Notes: generated by a model not told the origin, from the letters alone. A stretch of 64,000 nt of DNA from Zoogloeaceae bacterium (GCA_024235595.1 JACKMC010000008.1:1-64000), one strand, 5' to 3'. Shown: positions 17,334 through 26,842, counted from the stretch's first letter. Numbers and translations are program-made.

Positions 17334-18230
17334 TTGGATTTCAGATTGCTGCGTTACTTCGTCGCAGTTGCGGAAGAACTGCATCTGGCCCGTGCAGCCG
17401 AGCGCCTGGGCATCGAGCAGTCGCCTGTGTCGCGTGCAATGCGCGACCTGGAAAGCCAGCTTGGCGTGCAGTTGTTCGACCGCAGCACACGCCTGACGCG
17501 ACTGACCTGGGCCGGCCAGGTGTTCCTCGGCGAATGCCGGCGCGTGCAGGCTACCGTGGAGCAGGCAATCAAGAGCGCCAAGGCGGCGGCACAGGGCTAT
17601 CAGGGCAGTCTGCGCATCGCCATCTGCGACAGCCTGGCGCAGCCCCGCATTGCCACCTTGCTGGCACGCAGCCGCGAGGATGAGCCCGAGCTGGAGATTC
17701 GCGTCTCCGAGTTGCCGTTCGCGCAGCAGCTCAAGATGCTGCACAACGATCTGCTGGACATCGGCTTTGCGTTGTCAAACGCGGTGCATGATGGCCTCGT
17801 CGCCGAGCCGGTGTGGACCGATCCGCTGTCGGTGATCGTGCCCGCACGCCATCCCTTGCTGGCACACGTGGAGGTGCCGCTGGCCGAAGCCTTGAAATTC
17901 CCGCTGGTTCTGTGCCATCCCGAATCGGAATCGGGCTGCCGCCATCAGATTCAAGCGATGCTGGAAGACGCAGGCACGCCGCTCAAGCTGGTCGATGAAG
18001 TGACCAGCCTGGGCGTGATGCTGACCCTGGTCGGCGCCGGCTACGGCATCGGCTTCGCCATCGCCTCGCAAGTGCAGACGCTACAGCGCCCGGACATCTC
18101 CATTCGTCCCTTGGCCGGCACCCCACCGATGCTCTCTACCTACCTGCTGCGCCGCCAAGGCGAACCCTCGGAGCCCATGAAGCGGTTCATTGAGCGGGTG
18201 AGGGCCATGACCGCACGGTCGGAGGGTTGA
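17334..18230 (+). CDS. LysR-family transcriptional regulator, related to the one at 1030-1941
   Basis: I chose the TTG at 17334 because AGGAGG (17323-17328) lies five bases upstream and the protein then begins MDFRLLRYFVAVAEELHLAR, exactly where the family starts. The 298-residue protein has the winged helix-turn-helix (EQSPVSRAMRDLESQLG) and a substrate-binding-like effector domain. It is a full-length relative of the LysR gene at the other side of the metal block. It reads rightwards, towards the boundary with the trp genes. Target and ligand are unknown. Confidence 0.9.
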   Translation: MDFRLLRYFVAVAEELHLARAAERLGIEQSPVSRAMRDLESQLGVQLFDRSTRLTRLTWAGQVFLGECRRVQATVEQAIKSAKAAAQGYQGSLRIAICDSLAQPRIATLLARSREDEPELEIRVSELPFAQQLKMLHNDLLDIGFALSNAVHDGLVAEPVWTDPLSVIVPARHPLLAHVEVPLAEALKFPLVLCHPESESGCRHQIQAMLEDAGTPLKLVDEVTSLGVMLTLVGAGYGIGFAIASQVQTLQRPDISIRPLAGTPPMLSTYLLRRQGEPSEPMKRFIERVRAMTARSEG

Positions 18231-18845
18231 GCTGTTTTCGTGATGGTCCCAGGCGCCAACGAGGCAAGCGCAGGACGTGGTACTACGGTAGACGGCTAAC
18301 AGGAGGTCCGTGGTAAAATTAAACAGATACGAAGCTGCTGTGGGAAGCACTTTCCCGCATGCACCTTCCGGTTAACTGACTCAGGTCTGCCATGGCCCGT
18401 ACCGCTTCGATCAACGTTGCTCAGTGGTGGCGCTTCCAATAGGAAGCGGCACGTCGTTGCGGCCTTGAGCTGCACCTTGCCGCCGTATCGGTGGGCAAGA
18501 TCAGGCAGATGGCTCTCCGGCACGGCGGCTCCAAGATCAAAGGAGATTGCCCGATGCCCCTAGAGCTCCTCAACATAAATAGTGTCGTGTGCGCCACGTC
18601 TTGGTGGCGTTTGGCCCCGTGCGTCTCCAACCGGCGCCCAGGCTCCCCGCAGTCTCGTCAGCGACCCCGTGCGCGCGCGTTGCTTCAACGCGACGCGGTG
18701 TTGCTTCCTGTGCGGGCTGCCGCTAGTTGGGGCAGAGTTTCGGCGCTTGTTCCGCTGGAATCTGGTGCCAATGTGTATAACGATGTGAGTAATGATCGCG
18801 GTGCGAACACGCATACTGCTTATAAATTAATAGGTTACATGTGAT
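18231..18845. other. Boundary between accessory region and trp operon, no gene
   Basis: These 615 bases hold no convincing gene; the short frames in several registers resemble decayed sequence. A small hairpin CGCCAC/GTGGCG lies near 18591-18608. The last 30 bases before trpG (about 18815-18845) are AT-rich, unlike the surroundings, and could hold the promoter that now drives trpGDC. I found no tRNA and no clear direct repeat to mark an attachment site. Confidence 0.5.
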
Positions 18846-19424
18846 ATGTTACTCATGATCGACAACTACGATTCCTTCACTTACAACTTGGTGCAGTACT
18901 TCGGCGAGCTGGGTGCCACGGTGAAGGTATTCCGCAACGACGAGATCACCCTCGAGCAGATCGACCTGATGAAGCCCGATCAGCTGGTGATCTCGCCCGG
19001 GCCCTGCTCGCCTGCGCAGGCGGGCATCTCGGTGCCGGCGGTCAAGGCCTTCGCGGGCAGGATTCCATTGCTCGGGGTGTGCCTGGGCCACCAGAGCATC
19101 GGTGCCGCCTTTGGCGCAAAGGTGGTGCACGCCAAGCGGCTGATGCACGGCAAGACCTCGCCGGTCCTTCATGACGACATCGGGGTCTTCCGCGGCCTGC
19201 CCAATCCGCTGATCTGCACCCGCTACCACTCGCTTGCGATTGAACGCGAGAGCCTGCCCGACTGTCTCGAGGTGACTGCGTGGACCGAGGACGGCGAGAT
19301 CATGGGTCTGCGCCACAGGACGCTGGCCGTGGAGGGCGTGCAGTTCCACCCCGAATCCATCATGACCGAGTGCGGCCACCAGCTGCTGAAGAATTTTCTC
19401 GAGCAGTCCGTCGCGACTGCCTGA
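18846..19424 (+). CDS. trpG: Anthranilate synthase component II (glutamine amidotransferase)
   Basis: TrpG hydrolyses glutamine and passes ammonia to TrpE, which makes anthranilate from chorismate in tryptophan synthesis. The 192-residue length is normal. The class-I amidotransferase triad is visible: Cys79 (LLGVCLGHQ), His168 and Glu170 (QFHPES). It leads trpGDC with a 15-base gap to trpD. The usual upstream neighbour in betaproteobacteria, trpE, is not present; instead the accessory metal region ends here. This domain can also serve para-aminobenzoate synthesis. Confidence 0.96.
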   Translation: MLLMIDNYDSFTYNLVQYFGELGATVKVFRNDEITLEQIDLMKPDQLVISPGPCSPAQAGISVPAVKAFAGRIPLLGVCLGHQSIGAAFGAKVVHAKRLMHGKTSPVLHDDIGVFRGLPNPLICTRYHSLAIERESLPDCLEVTAWTEDGEIMGLRHRTLAVEGVQFHPESIMTECGHQLLKNFLEQSVATA

Positions 19425-19439
19425 CCGGAGAATCGACCG

Positions 19440-20471
19440 ATGAACATTACCCCCCAGGAAGCACTGCAGCGCACCATCGAGCACCGCGAGATCTTCTTCG
19501 ACGAGATGCTGTCGCTGATGCGACGCATCATGGCGGGCGAGCTCTCGCCGGTCATGACCGCGGCGATCCTGACCGGGCTGCGGGTCAAGAAGGAGACCAC
19601 CGGTGAGATTGCGGCCGCCGCCACGGTGATGCGCGAGCTGGCCACCAAGGTGGTGGTGCCGCCGCCGCACGATCATTTCGTCGATGTGGTTGGCACCGGC
19701 GGCGACGGCGCGCATACCTTCAATATCTCCACCGCCACGATCTTCGTCGCCGCGGCCGCTGGGGCACGGGTGGCGAAGCACGGCAACCGCAGCGTCTCGT
19801 CCAAGTCCGGCAGTGCCGACGTGCTCGAAGCGCTGGGGGTGAATCTGGCGCTCTCCGCCGAGCAGGTCGCCGAATGCATCGCCGCCACCGGCATCGGCTT
19901 CATGTTCGCCCCCAACCACCACAGCGCGATGAAGAACGTCGGCGCGGTGCGCAAGGAGATGGGGGTACGCACGATCTTCAACATCCTCGGCCCGCTCACG
20001 AATCCGGCCAGTGCACCCAACACCCTGATGGGCGTGTTCCACCCCGACCTGGTGGGGATCCAGGTGCGAGTGATGCAGCGCCTGGGCGCCGGGCATGTGA
20101 TGGTGGTGTACGGCCTCGATGGCATGGACGAGATTTCGCTTGGCGCCGCGACCCTGGTCGGCGAACTCAGGGATGGCGAGATCAGCGAGTACGAGATCCA
20201 CCCGGAAGACTACGGCATGGCGATGCGCTCGAGCCGCAACCTGCGCGTCGACAACGCCGAGGAGTCGCGTTCGGTGCTGCTCGATGCGCTCGCCAACAAG
20301 CCCGGCGCGGCGCGGGAGATCGTCACCCTGAACGCCGGTGCGGCGCTTTATACCGCCAACCTAGCGGATTCGATCGGCGATGGCATCAAGATTGCACGGG
20401 AGGTCATCGCCTCGGGTGCGGCGCGCGCCAAGGTCGACGAGTTCGCCGCCTTTACCCGCCGTTTCAAGTGA
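19440..20471 (+). CDS. trpD: Anthranilate phosphoribosyltransferase
   Basis: TrpD joins anthranilate and phosphoribosyl pyrophosphate to give phosphoribosyl-anthranilate, the second step of the tryptophan branch. The 343-residue protein has the glycine-rich PRPP site GTGGDG (85-90) and KHGNRS (113-118), both hallmarks of the family. The ribosome site GGAG precedes the ATG at 19440. The gene is separated from trpG by 15 bases and from trpC by 7, so the three form one operon. Confidence 0.97.
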   Translation: MNITPQEALQRTIEHREIFFDEMLSLMRRIMAGELSPVMTAAILTGLRVKKETTGEIAAAATVMRELATKVVVPPPHDHFVDVVGTGGDGAHTFNISTATIFVAAAAGARVAKHGNRSVSSKSGSADVLEALGVNLALSAEQVAECIAATGIGFMFAPNHHSAMKNVGAVRKEMGVRTIFNILGPLTNPASAPNTLMGVFHPDLVGIQVRVMQRLGAGHVMVVYGLDGMDEISLGAATLVGELRDGEISEYEIHPEDYGMAMRSSRNLRVDNAEESRSVLLDALANKPGAAREIVTLNAGAALYTANLADSIGDGIKIAREVIASGAARAKVDEFAAFTRRFK

Positions 20472-20478
20472 GGCTTTG

Positions 20479-21267
20479 ATGAGTGACATCCTCGACAGGA
20501 TCCTCGCCACCAAGCGCACCGAGGTCGCCGCCGCGCGTGCCGCAGTGCCCGAGGCGGGCTTGCGTGCGCAGGCGCGCGATACCGCGCCGACCCGCGATTT
20601 CACCGGCAGCCTGCGCGGCCGGATCGCTGCCGGCCACGCCGCGGTCATTGCCGAGATCAAGAAGGCCAGCCCCTCGAAGGGTGTGATCCGCGAGGATTTT
20701 CGTCCCGCCGAGATCGCCGCTTCCTACCAGGCCGGCGGTGCCGCCTGCCTGTCGGTGCTCACCGACCGCGAGTACTTCAAGGGCGCACCGGAGTTTCTTC
20801 AGGCCGCCCGCGCGGCCTGTGGCCTGCCGGTGCTGCGCAAGGACTTCATGGTCGACCCCTATCAGATCCTCGAAGCGCGGGCGATGGGGGCCGACGCGAT
20901 CCTGCTGATCGTCGCCGCGCTCTCGTTGGCGCAGATGCAGGAGATGGAAGGTCTGGCGCGCGAGCTGGGCATGGCGGTGCTGGTAGAGAGCCATGACGCG
21001 GCCGAGCTCGATCTCGCACTGCAGCTCGAGACGCCGCTGATCGGCGTGAACAATCGCAATTTGCGCACCTTCGAGGTCTCGTTGCAGACCACGATCGACC
21101 AGCTCGCGCGGATTCCCGCCGACCGCATCGTGATCACGGAGTCCGGCATCCTCGGGGCCGATGACGTGGCGCGCATGCGCGGCCATGGCGTGAACGCCTT
21201 TCTTGTAGGCGAGGCCTTCATGCGAGCGGACGATCCCGGGGCGGCGCTCGGAGCGCTTTTCGGCTGA
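20479..21267 (+). CDS. trpC: Indole-3-glycerol-phosphate synthase
   Basis: TrpC closes the indole ring in tryptophan synthesis. From ATG 20479 the protein has 262 residues, the normal length for the single-domain enzyme. Conserved blocks are AEIKKASPSKG, LRKDF, GVNNRNLRTFEV and ITESGI. An upstream in-frame extension overlapping trpD has no homology and is ignored. The stop is only six bases before tamB, so the two genes are probably co-transcribed. Confidence 0.96.
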   Translation: MSDILDRILATKRTEVAAARAAVPEAGLRAQARDTAPTRDFTGSLRGRIAAGHAAVIAEIKKASPSKGVIREDFRPAEIAASYQAGGAACLSVLTDREYFKGAPEFLQAARAACGLPVLRKDFMVDPYQILEARAMGADAILLIVAALSLAQMQEMEGLARELGMAVLVESHDAAELDLALQLETPLIGVNNRNLRTFEVSLQTTIDQLARIPADRIVITESGILGADDVARMRGHGVNAFLVGEAFMRADDPGAALGALFG

Positions 21268-21273
21268 GCCAGC

Positions 21274-24200
21274 ATGGATGAATCGCCCCAGGCCACCGAG
21301 CGGCAAGCCCGGCCATCGCACGTGAGAACTTCCCGCTCGCGATGGCTGCGCCGATTGGCGCTGACGGCACTGCTGCTGGCACTCGTGCCGGTGCTGGTCG
21401 TGGCGATGCTGTTCTATTCCGAGAGCGGCTTCAAGACGCTGGCGGGCCTCGCGGTACGCATGAGCGGCGAGGCGTTGCAGATCGATGCACCGACCGGCCG
21501 CCTCGCCGATCGCCTGTCGATCGGCCGGCTGAGGCTTTCCTTGCCGAGCACGCGAGTGGATGTCGAGCAGTTGTCGCTCGACTGGCGACCGAGCGCGCTG
21601 CTGCAGCGACGGCTCGACATCGGGCGTCTTTCCGCGCATGCGGTGACGCTCAGTTCGGCGCCGAGCGACGAGCCCGCCGCGCTTCCGGCGAGCCTCGAGC
21701 TGCCGCTGTCGATCTCGGTAGGGGCGCTCGCGGTGGAGCGCCTGCAGGTGCTGGAATGGTCCGCGGATGCGTCGGCGCCGGCAACCGAAACCCTGCTGAT
21801 TGAAAATATCCGAGGCGCGCTTGAGAGCGACGGCAGGCAACACCGCATCAAGGCGTTCGAAGCGAACACGCCATTCGGTGCCGCCCGGCTCGCCGCCCTC
21901 ATCGACGCTGCCGCGCCGTTTGCGCTCGAAGCGAGCGGCGGCCTCGACGGGGTGCGGGAGGGACGGGAATTCTCGCTTGCCCTCGACGCCCGCGGTTCGC
22001 TCGAGCTGCCCTTGCTCAAGCTGACGGCGACGGGAGCAGGACTATCGGGCAGCGCCGAGCTCGAGGCCGCGCCATTCGCGCCGGTACCGCTCAAGCGGGC
22101 CCGTATCGAACTCGGCGAGATCGATCCCTCGGCATTCAGCGCGCAGGCGCCGAGCGGGGCATTCGTGGTCGAGGCCGATCTGCAGGCCGGCGAAGGTGAG
22201 GGCGAGGCGCCGCTGCCACCCGAGCAATGGGTCGTGGAAGGACCGCTGCGGATCGAGAACCGCCTTCCCGGCGCCTACGACAAGGGGCGGGTGCCACTGC
22301 TCTCGCTGGCCGCGCGCGTGCGCTGGGCGCAGGGCAGGCTGAGCGCCGAGGCGCTCGATATCCGACTGCCCGACAAGGGCCGCATTGAAGGGCGCCTTGC
22401 CTGGCAGCCGGACAGCGAGGATCCGCTCGGATCGCTGACCGCCGCGCTGTCGCTGGCAGGCGTGAACGCTGCGGCGCTCGATGGTCGCCTGCCGGCCACC
22501 CGCGCCGGCGGCAAGCTCGACGCCGAAGGTGACAGCGCCGGTCAGACTCTCAAGGCGCGTTTGCGCGATGCGGGCTTTTCGCTCGAGCTCAAGGCCGCCC
22601 ACGCGGGCTCGAAGCTGAGCATCGAAGAGGCCTCGCTGGTCCGCGGGCAGGCACGTCTGCAGGCCTCAGGGACGCTCGACCTCGAGGGTGCGAGGCCCTT
22701 CGGCGCGCAGGCGCGGTTGACCCGTTTCGATCCCCGCGCCTTCTTCAAGGATGCGCCCCAGGCCAATCTCAACCTCAAGCTGGACGCCAGCGGCGAGCTG
22801 AGCGAAGCGGTGCTCGCGAAGCTTCGCTATGCCTTTGCCCCCAGCACGCTAGAGGGGCGTGCGCTCGAGGGCGAGGGACAGCTTACCCTGAGCGGCAAGC
22901 GACTTTCGGGCGGGAAGCTGTGGCTCGCGCTGGCAGGGAATCGTCTCGATGCCGAGGGTGCCTGGGGCGGACCCGGCGACACCCTCGCCCTGAATCTCGA
23001 TGCGGCCAACCTCGCCGCGCTGGCCGAAGGCTTCGGCGGCAAGGCGAGACTCGAGGCAAAGATATCGGGGTCGCTCGCCGAGCCTGCGGGCGAAGCGCTG
23101 CTCACCACCAGCGAGCTGCGCCTTCCTGGCGGAATCGAAGTGACCGGTGTGAATGCCCAGGGCTCGCTGCGCGACGGTCTCGACGGGGCGATCGCGTTCG
23201 CCGGCGGGGTCGGCGAGATTCGTCGCCGCAACGCGGATCGGACCGTTACCCCCTTGCTTGAGCGAGCCACGGTGACGGTCGATGGCAGGCGCGGCGCACA
23301 CGTGGTGACGCTCGACACTGCGCTGGCGCAAGCCAATACGCTTACCGCCCGGCTCGAGGGCGGGCTCGACAAGGATATGCGCTGGGCGGGCCGCCTGGCG
23401 CAGCTGCAGACCGCCGGACAGGTGGCGCTGACCCTTCAGGAGGCGGCAAGTCTAGAGATCTCGTCCGCCGAGGTGGTGCTCGGCGCGGCCGAGCTGCGCT
23501 CCGGCGAAGGACGCATCACGCTCGAGCGGACGCGCTGGAGCCCGGCGCAGATCGTCGCCCGCGGACGCATGTCGGGCCTGCAGGTCGGGCTGGTGCGCGA
23601 TGCCTCGGGAAAGGCTCGCAGCAGCGCGGGAGAGTTGCGGCTGGGCGGCGAATGGGATCTCGCGCTGGGCGAGCGAATCAATGGCCTGGCAAGACTGTTC
23701 CGTGAATCGGGAGACCTGGTGCTGGTGGGCGATTCGGTGGCGCGACTGGGCCTGAAGCGCTTCGAAGCGGTGCTCTCGGCCAACGACGGGCGGCTGGCGT
23801 TGAGCGTCGATGCCGAAGGCGAGCAATTGGGCAAGCTGGTGGGTTCGGCCACCGCCCTGTCCGAGCGCCACGAAGGCAGTTGGCGTCTCGTTCCCGGTGC
23901 CGCCTTGCTGGGCTCGGCCGAGCTGGCGATGCCTGCGATCGATTGGCTGGGACCTTTGGCAAGTGCCAACATGGCCACCGGAGGCAGCCTGAACGCGCGT
24001 TTCTCGCTCTCCGGCACGCCCGAGAACCCGGTCGCGACCGGCTCGATGAGCGGTCGCGAGCTGGCGCTCAGCCTTGCCGATCAAGGGCTGCGCCTGAGCG
24101 GTGGCGAGCTCGATGCGAGCTTCGACAAGGAACGTCTGCGCCTGACGCGGCTTGAATTCGTTTCGCCCAACCGGGTCACCCCCAAGGACACCCGGCTGCC

Positions 24201-25269
24201 GCTGCAGCGCGTCGTGGCCACCCCGGGGAGGCTCAAGGCCAGCGGCGAGATCGCGCTTGCCGACGGCAAGGGGCGCTTCCGCTTCGAGGCCGACCGACTG
24301 CCCTTGCTGCAGCGCGCCGACCGCTGGCTTGCCGTCAGCGGCAGTGGCGACATCATCAGCGGCTGGGACTCGGTGGATCTGACGGCGCGCTTCAAGGCCG
24401 ACGCCGGTTCCATCGTGATCGGCGACGCGCCGCCGCCGTCACTGTCCGACGACGTGGTGATTCTCGGCAACACGGCGCCGGCCGGTGGTGCCTTCAAGGT
24501 CGCGGCGAAGGTGACGATCAACCTCGGCGGTGCCTTCTACGTGAACGCGCTCGGACTCGACACCCGCCTCGCGGGTGAACTGCAGATCGTCGCGCGAAAT
24601 GGCCTGGCGCCGAGCGCGACCGGGCAGATCTCGACGGTCGGGGGGGTCTTCGAAGGCTATGGCCAGAAGCTCGAGATCGAGCGCGGACTGGTCAGTTTCC
24701 AGGGCCCGCTGGAGCGCCCCGCGCTCAATATCGTGGCGCTGCGCAAGGGCCTGGAGGTCGAGGCCGGGGTGGCGATTACCGGCACTGCGCGCCGGCCGCA
24801 GGTGCGACTGGTGTCCGAGCCTAGCGTGCCGGATCCGGCCAAGCTGTCGTGGATCGTGCTGGGTCGCGCTCCGGACGAGAGCAACGGCGCCGACCTGGCG
24901 CTGCTCATTCCAGCGGCCCAGGCGCTGCTTGGCGGTACCGGCGGCGGCATCAGCAGCCAGCTGGCGGGCAGCCTGGGTTTGGATCAGATATCGGTTGGCC
25001 AGGGCGACCTCAACAGCGTCAGCCGCGGCGCGACCAGCTCGGTGGTCGATTCGGGCACGCGGGTGAGCGCCGACGGCTCCGTCAGCGGACAGGTGGTTAC
25101 CCTCGGCAAGCGGCTCTCGGCGGAGGCATTCATCTCCTTCGAGCAGTCGCTGGTCGGCGCCGCGAGCATCGTCAAGCTCTCCTATCAACTGAGTCGCCGG
25201 GTCTCGGTGGTGGCGCGTGGTGGCACTGACAACGCGGTTGACATGTACTACACCTTCGTCTTTCGCTGA
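21274..25269 (+). CDS. tamB: TamB-like translocation and assembly module protein
   Basis: This very long protein (1331 residues) has an N-terminal signal anchor (LALTALLLALVPVLVVAMLF, about residues 29-48). A low-complexity beta-helical body and a C-terminal DUF490/TamB domain ending in LSYQLSRRVSVVARGGTDNA follow. TamB spans the periplasm and works with the outer-membrane protein TamA in barrel assembly, or in lipid transport between membranes. Normally tamA is directly upstream; here the upstream gene is trpC. Length and end motif make the call safe. Confidence 0.9.
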   Translation: MDESPQATERQARPSHVRTSRSRWLRRLALTALLLALVPVLVVAMLFYSESGFKTLAGLAVRMSGEALQIDAPTGRLADRLSIGRLRLSLPSTRVDVEQLSLDWRPSALLQRRLDIGRLSAHAVTLSSAPSDEPAALPASLELPLSISVGALAVERLQVLEWSADASAPATETLLIENIRGALESDGRQHRIKAFEANTPFGAARLAALIDAAAPFALEASGGLDGVREGREFSLALDARGSLELPLLKLTATGAGLSGSAELEAAPFAPVPLKRARIELGEIDPSAFSAQAPSGAFVVEADLQAGEGEGEAPLPPEQWVVEGPLRIENRLPGAYDKGRVPLLSLAARVRWAQGRLSAEALDIRLPDKGRIEGRLAWQPDSEDPLGSLTAALSLAGVNAAALDGRLPATRAGGKLDAEGDSAGQTLKARLRDAGFSLELKAAHAGSKLSIEEASLVRGQARLQASGTLDLEGARPFGAQARLTRFDPRAFFKDAPQANLNLKLDASGELSEAVLAKLRYAFAPSTLEGRALEGEGQLTLSGKRLSGGKLWLALAGNRLDAEGAWGGPGDTLALNLDAANLAALAEGFGGKARLEAKISGSLAEPAGEALLTTSELRLPGGIEVTGVNAQGSLRDGLDGAIAFAGGVGEIRRRNADRTVTPLLERATVTVDGRRGAHVVTLDTALAQANTLTARLEGGLDKDMRWAGRLAQLQTAGQVALTLQEAASLEISSAEVVLGAAELRSGEGRITLERTRWSPAQIVARGRMSGLQVGLVRDASGKARSSAGELRLGGEWDLALGERINGLARLFRESGDLVLVGDSVARLGLKRFEAVLSANDGRLALSVDAEGEQLGKLVGSATALSERHEGSWRLVPGAALLGSAELAMPAIDWLGPLASANMATGGSLNARFSLSGTPENPVATGSMSGRELALSLADQGLRLSGGELDASFDKERLRLTRLEFVSPNRVTPKDTRLPLQRVVATPGRLKASGEIALADGKGRFRFEADRLPLLQRADRWLAVSGSGDIISGWDSVDLTARFKADAGSIVIGDAPPPSLSDDVVILGNTAPAGGAFKVAAKVTINLGGAFYVNALGLDTRLAGELQIVARNGLAPSATGQISTVGGVFEGYGQKLEIERGLVSFQGPLERPALNIVALRKGLEVEAGVAITGTARRPQVRLVSEPSVPDPAKLSWIVLGRAPDESNGADLALLIPAAQALLGGTGGGISSQLAGSLGLDQISVGQGDLNSVSRGATSSVVDSGTRVSADGSVSGQVVTLGKRLSAEAFISFEQSLVGAASIVKLSYQLSRRVSVVARGGTDNAVDMYYTFVFR

Positions 25270-25358
25270 ACCGATCGGCGGGTGACTTGATCTGTGTCGT
25301 GGATTCATGAGGCGACTTTGGGGCAGGGTGCGGGTTTTACGCTCCGGATTCCACGCTC

Positions 25359-26186
25359 ATGAATATCGCGCGCCCGCTGCCCCGACGTGTCTCTCCGGCC
25401 GAGATCGGCCCTTCGCTGCGCGAGGGTTGGAAAACCCTGCGCGCAGTCGGCACCCCCGCCTATCTGCTGGGCGGCCTGTTCGCGTTCATCGGCACCTTGC
25501 TGATCTGGGGCCTGCAAGTCGCGGGGCTCGCGCCGATGACCTTGCCGGTGGTGGGGGGCTTCCTGTTGGTCGGACCGGTGTCCGCGGCGGGTTTTTTCGG
25601 CCTCTCGCAGGCGGCGCGCGGCGGTAGCCGTCCCCGCCTGCGTGACTTGCTGCAGGGTTTCCGGAGCGCTTCGCGCGAGGTCTGGGTGATGGCGCTGCTG
25701 TGCGTGTTCCTGTTCCTGATCTGGATCACCGATGCCGGCACCCTTTACAGTTTCATGATCGGAGAGCGCAGCCATGGCCTGCTCGCGATCCTGCCGCTTA
25801 CCGAGCGGACGCTTCATTACGTGCTGGGCTCAGGCCTCATGGGGGCGGGGCTCGCCGCCATCGTCTTCGTCGTCACGGTGCATGGGGTGCCGCTGCTGAT
25901 TGCCCGCCGAACGGCGCTGGTGGGCGCCGTGGGCAGCAGCGTGAGGGCGGTGTTTTCGGGCTTCGTCGCGCATGTCCTGTGGGGCGCGCTGATGGCCGCG
26001 GTGGTGATGGTCTCTATCATCGTGCCGCCGCTGCTTGCACTGGTGCTGCCGCTCTTCGTCTATGCTGGCGAGGCCTTCCACCACCGGGTCTTTCCGGTGG
26101 ATGAAAACGATCAGCCGCCACGCGGGGCTGAAAAGGTGTCGCTGCGGACCGGGGATCATGGACGAGAGGACGAGACGGAAGACTGA
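25359..26186 (+). CDS. DUF2189-type inner-membrane protein
   Basis: The 275-residue protein has about six hydrophobic segments (for example GGLFAFIGTLLIWGLQVAGL and ALLCVFLFLIWITDAGTLYS) and an N-terminal PAEIGPSLREGWKTL motif typical of DUF2189 membrane proteins. These are uncharacterised. Its last 29 bases overlap the start of msrA, so the two are likely translated from one transcript. The charged C-terminus faces the cytoplasm in simple topology models. No function is known. Confidence 0.75.
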   Translation: MNIARPLPRRVSPAEIGPSLREGWKTLRAVGTPAYLLGGLFAFIGTLLIWGLQVAGLAPMTLPVVGGFLLVGPVSAAGFFGLSQAARGGSRPRLRDLLQGFRSASREVWVMALLCVFLFLIWITDAGTLYSFMIGERSHGLLAILPLTERTLHYVLGSGLMGAGLAAIVFVVTVHGVPLLIARRTALVGAVGSSVRAVFSGFVAHVLWGALMAAVVMVSIIVPPLLALVLPLFVYAGEAFHHRVFPVDENDQPPRGAEKVSLRTGDHGREDETED

Positions 26187-26712
26187 GACGGCAATCCTCG
26201 CGGGAGGCTGCTTCTGGAGCCTCGAGGCGGTCTACAAGGAGGTCGTCGGCGTGGACGAGGTCCTCCCCGGCTATATCGGCGGCGTGCTGCCCGAGCCGAG
26301 CTACCGGCAGGTCTGCAGCGGCGAGACCGGCCATGCCGAGGCGGTGAGGATCGTCTTCGATCCGCAGCGCGTCGAGTACCGCAACCTGCTCGAGATCTTC
26401 TTTGCGATCCACGACCCCACCACGCGTGATCGCCAGGGTGACGACGTCGGCTCGCAGTACCGCTCGGCGATCTTCACCGAGGACGAGGCGCAGTCGCTGG
26501 TCGCGCGCGAGACCATCAACGCGCTGGAGGCAGGGCGGGCGTTCGAGGCGCCGCTGGTGACCGAGGTGGTGCCGGCGGGCCGCTTCTGGCCGGCCGAGGA
26601 TTTCCACCGCGATTACTACGCAATCAACGGCAAGCAAGCGTATTGCCAACTGGTGGTGGCGCCCAAGCTCAACAGGTTCAGGCAGAAATTCACCCGTCTT
26701 CGCCGCCTCTGA
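26158..26712 (+). CDS. msrA: Peptide-methionine (S)-S-oxide reductase MsrA
   Basis: MsrA repairs oxidised methionine (the S epimer) in proteins, using thioredoxin. The 184-residue protein from ATG 26158 shows the active-site block AGGCFWSLEAV with catalytic Cys18. It also shows the conserved GETGHAEAVRI and GDDVGSQYRSAIF segments, and a Cys near the end (AYCQLVV) that may be the resolving residue. The start lies within the last codons of the DUF2189 gene. Confidence 0.95.
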   Translation: MDERTRRKTETAILAGGCFWSLEAVYKEVVGVDEVLPGYIGGVLPEPSYRQVCSGETGHAEAVRIVFDPQRVEYRNLLEIFFAIHDPTTRDRQGDDVGSQYRSAIFTEDEAQSLVARETINALEAGRAFEAPLVTEVVPAGRFWPAEDFHRDYYAINGKQAYCQLVVAPKLNRFRQKFTRLRRL

Positions 26713-26826
26713 GCCGGGGCGCGACACTCCGGAGCCGGGTCGGGTGTGACGAATAGGCATGGTTTTTACCCGCTTATCCGAGCCATCCCCTTGCCCCGCG
26801 CTGCCGATAATCGGTACCAAGGAAAG

Positions 26827-26842
26827 CGGGGTCGCGACCCCG
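26827..26842. promoter_or_regulatory. Perfect 16-base palindrome upstream of flhF
   Basis: CGGGGTCGCGACCCCG at 26827-26842 is a perfect palindrome lying 22 bases before the flhF start and directly before its ribosome site. It may be a protein operator or an RNA hairpin affecting flhF translation. Upstream at 26803-26810 is GCCGATAA, identical to a sigma-28 -10 box but without a matching -35. Confidence 0.5.

Noticed and set aside
18491..18844. Open frames in the gap before trpG that might be a trp leader peptide or a small gene
   Set aside because: No run of Trp codons followed by a terminator/antiterminator pair is visible and the frames have no family match; two adjacent Trp codons occur only by chance in one frame.
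26803..26810. GCCGATAA as a sigma-28 promoter for flhF
   Set aside because: The -10 octamer is perfect but the sequence 11 bases upstream does not resemble the -35 box, and flhF is usually not FliA-dependent.
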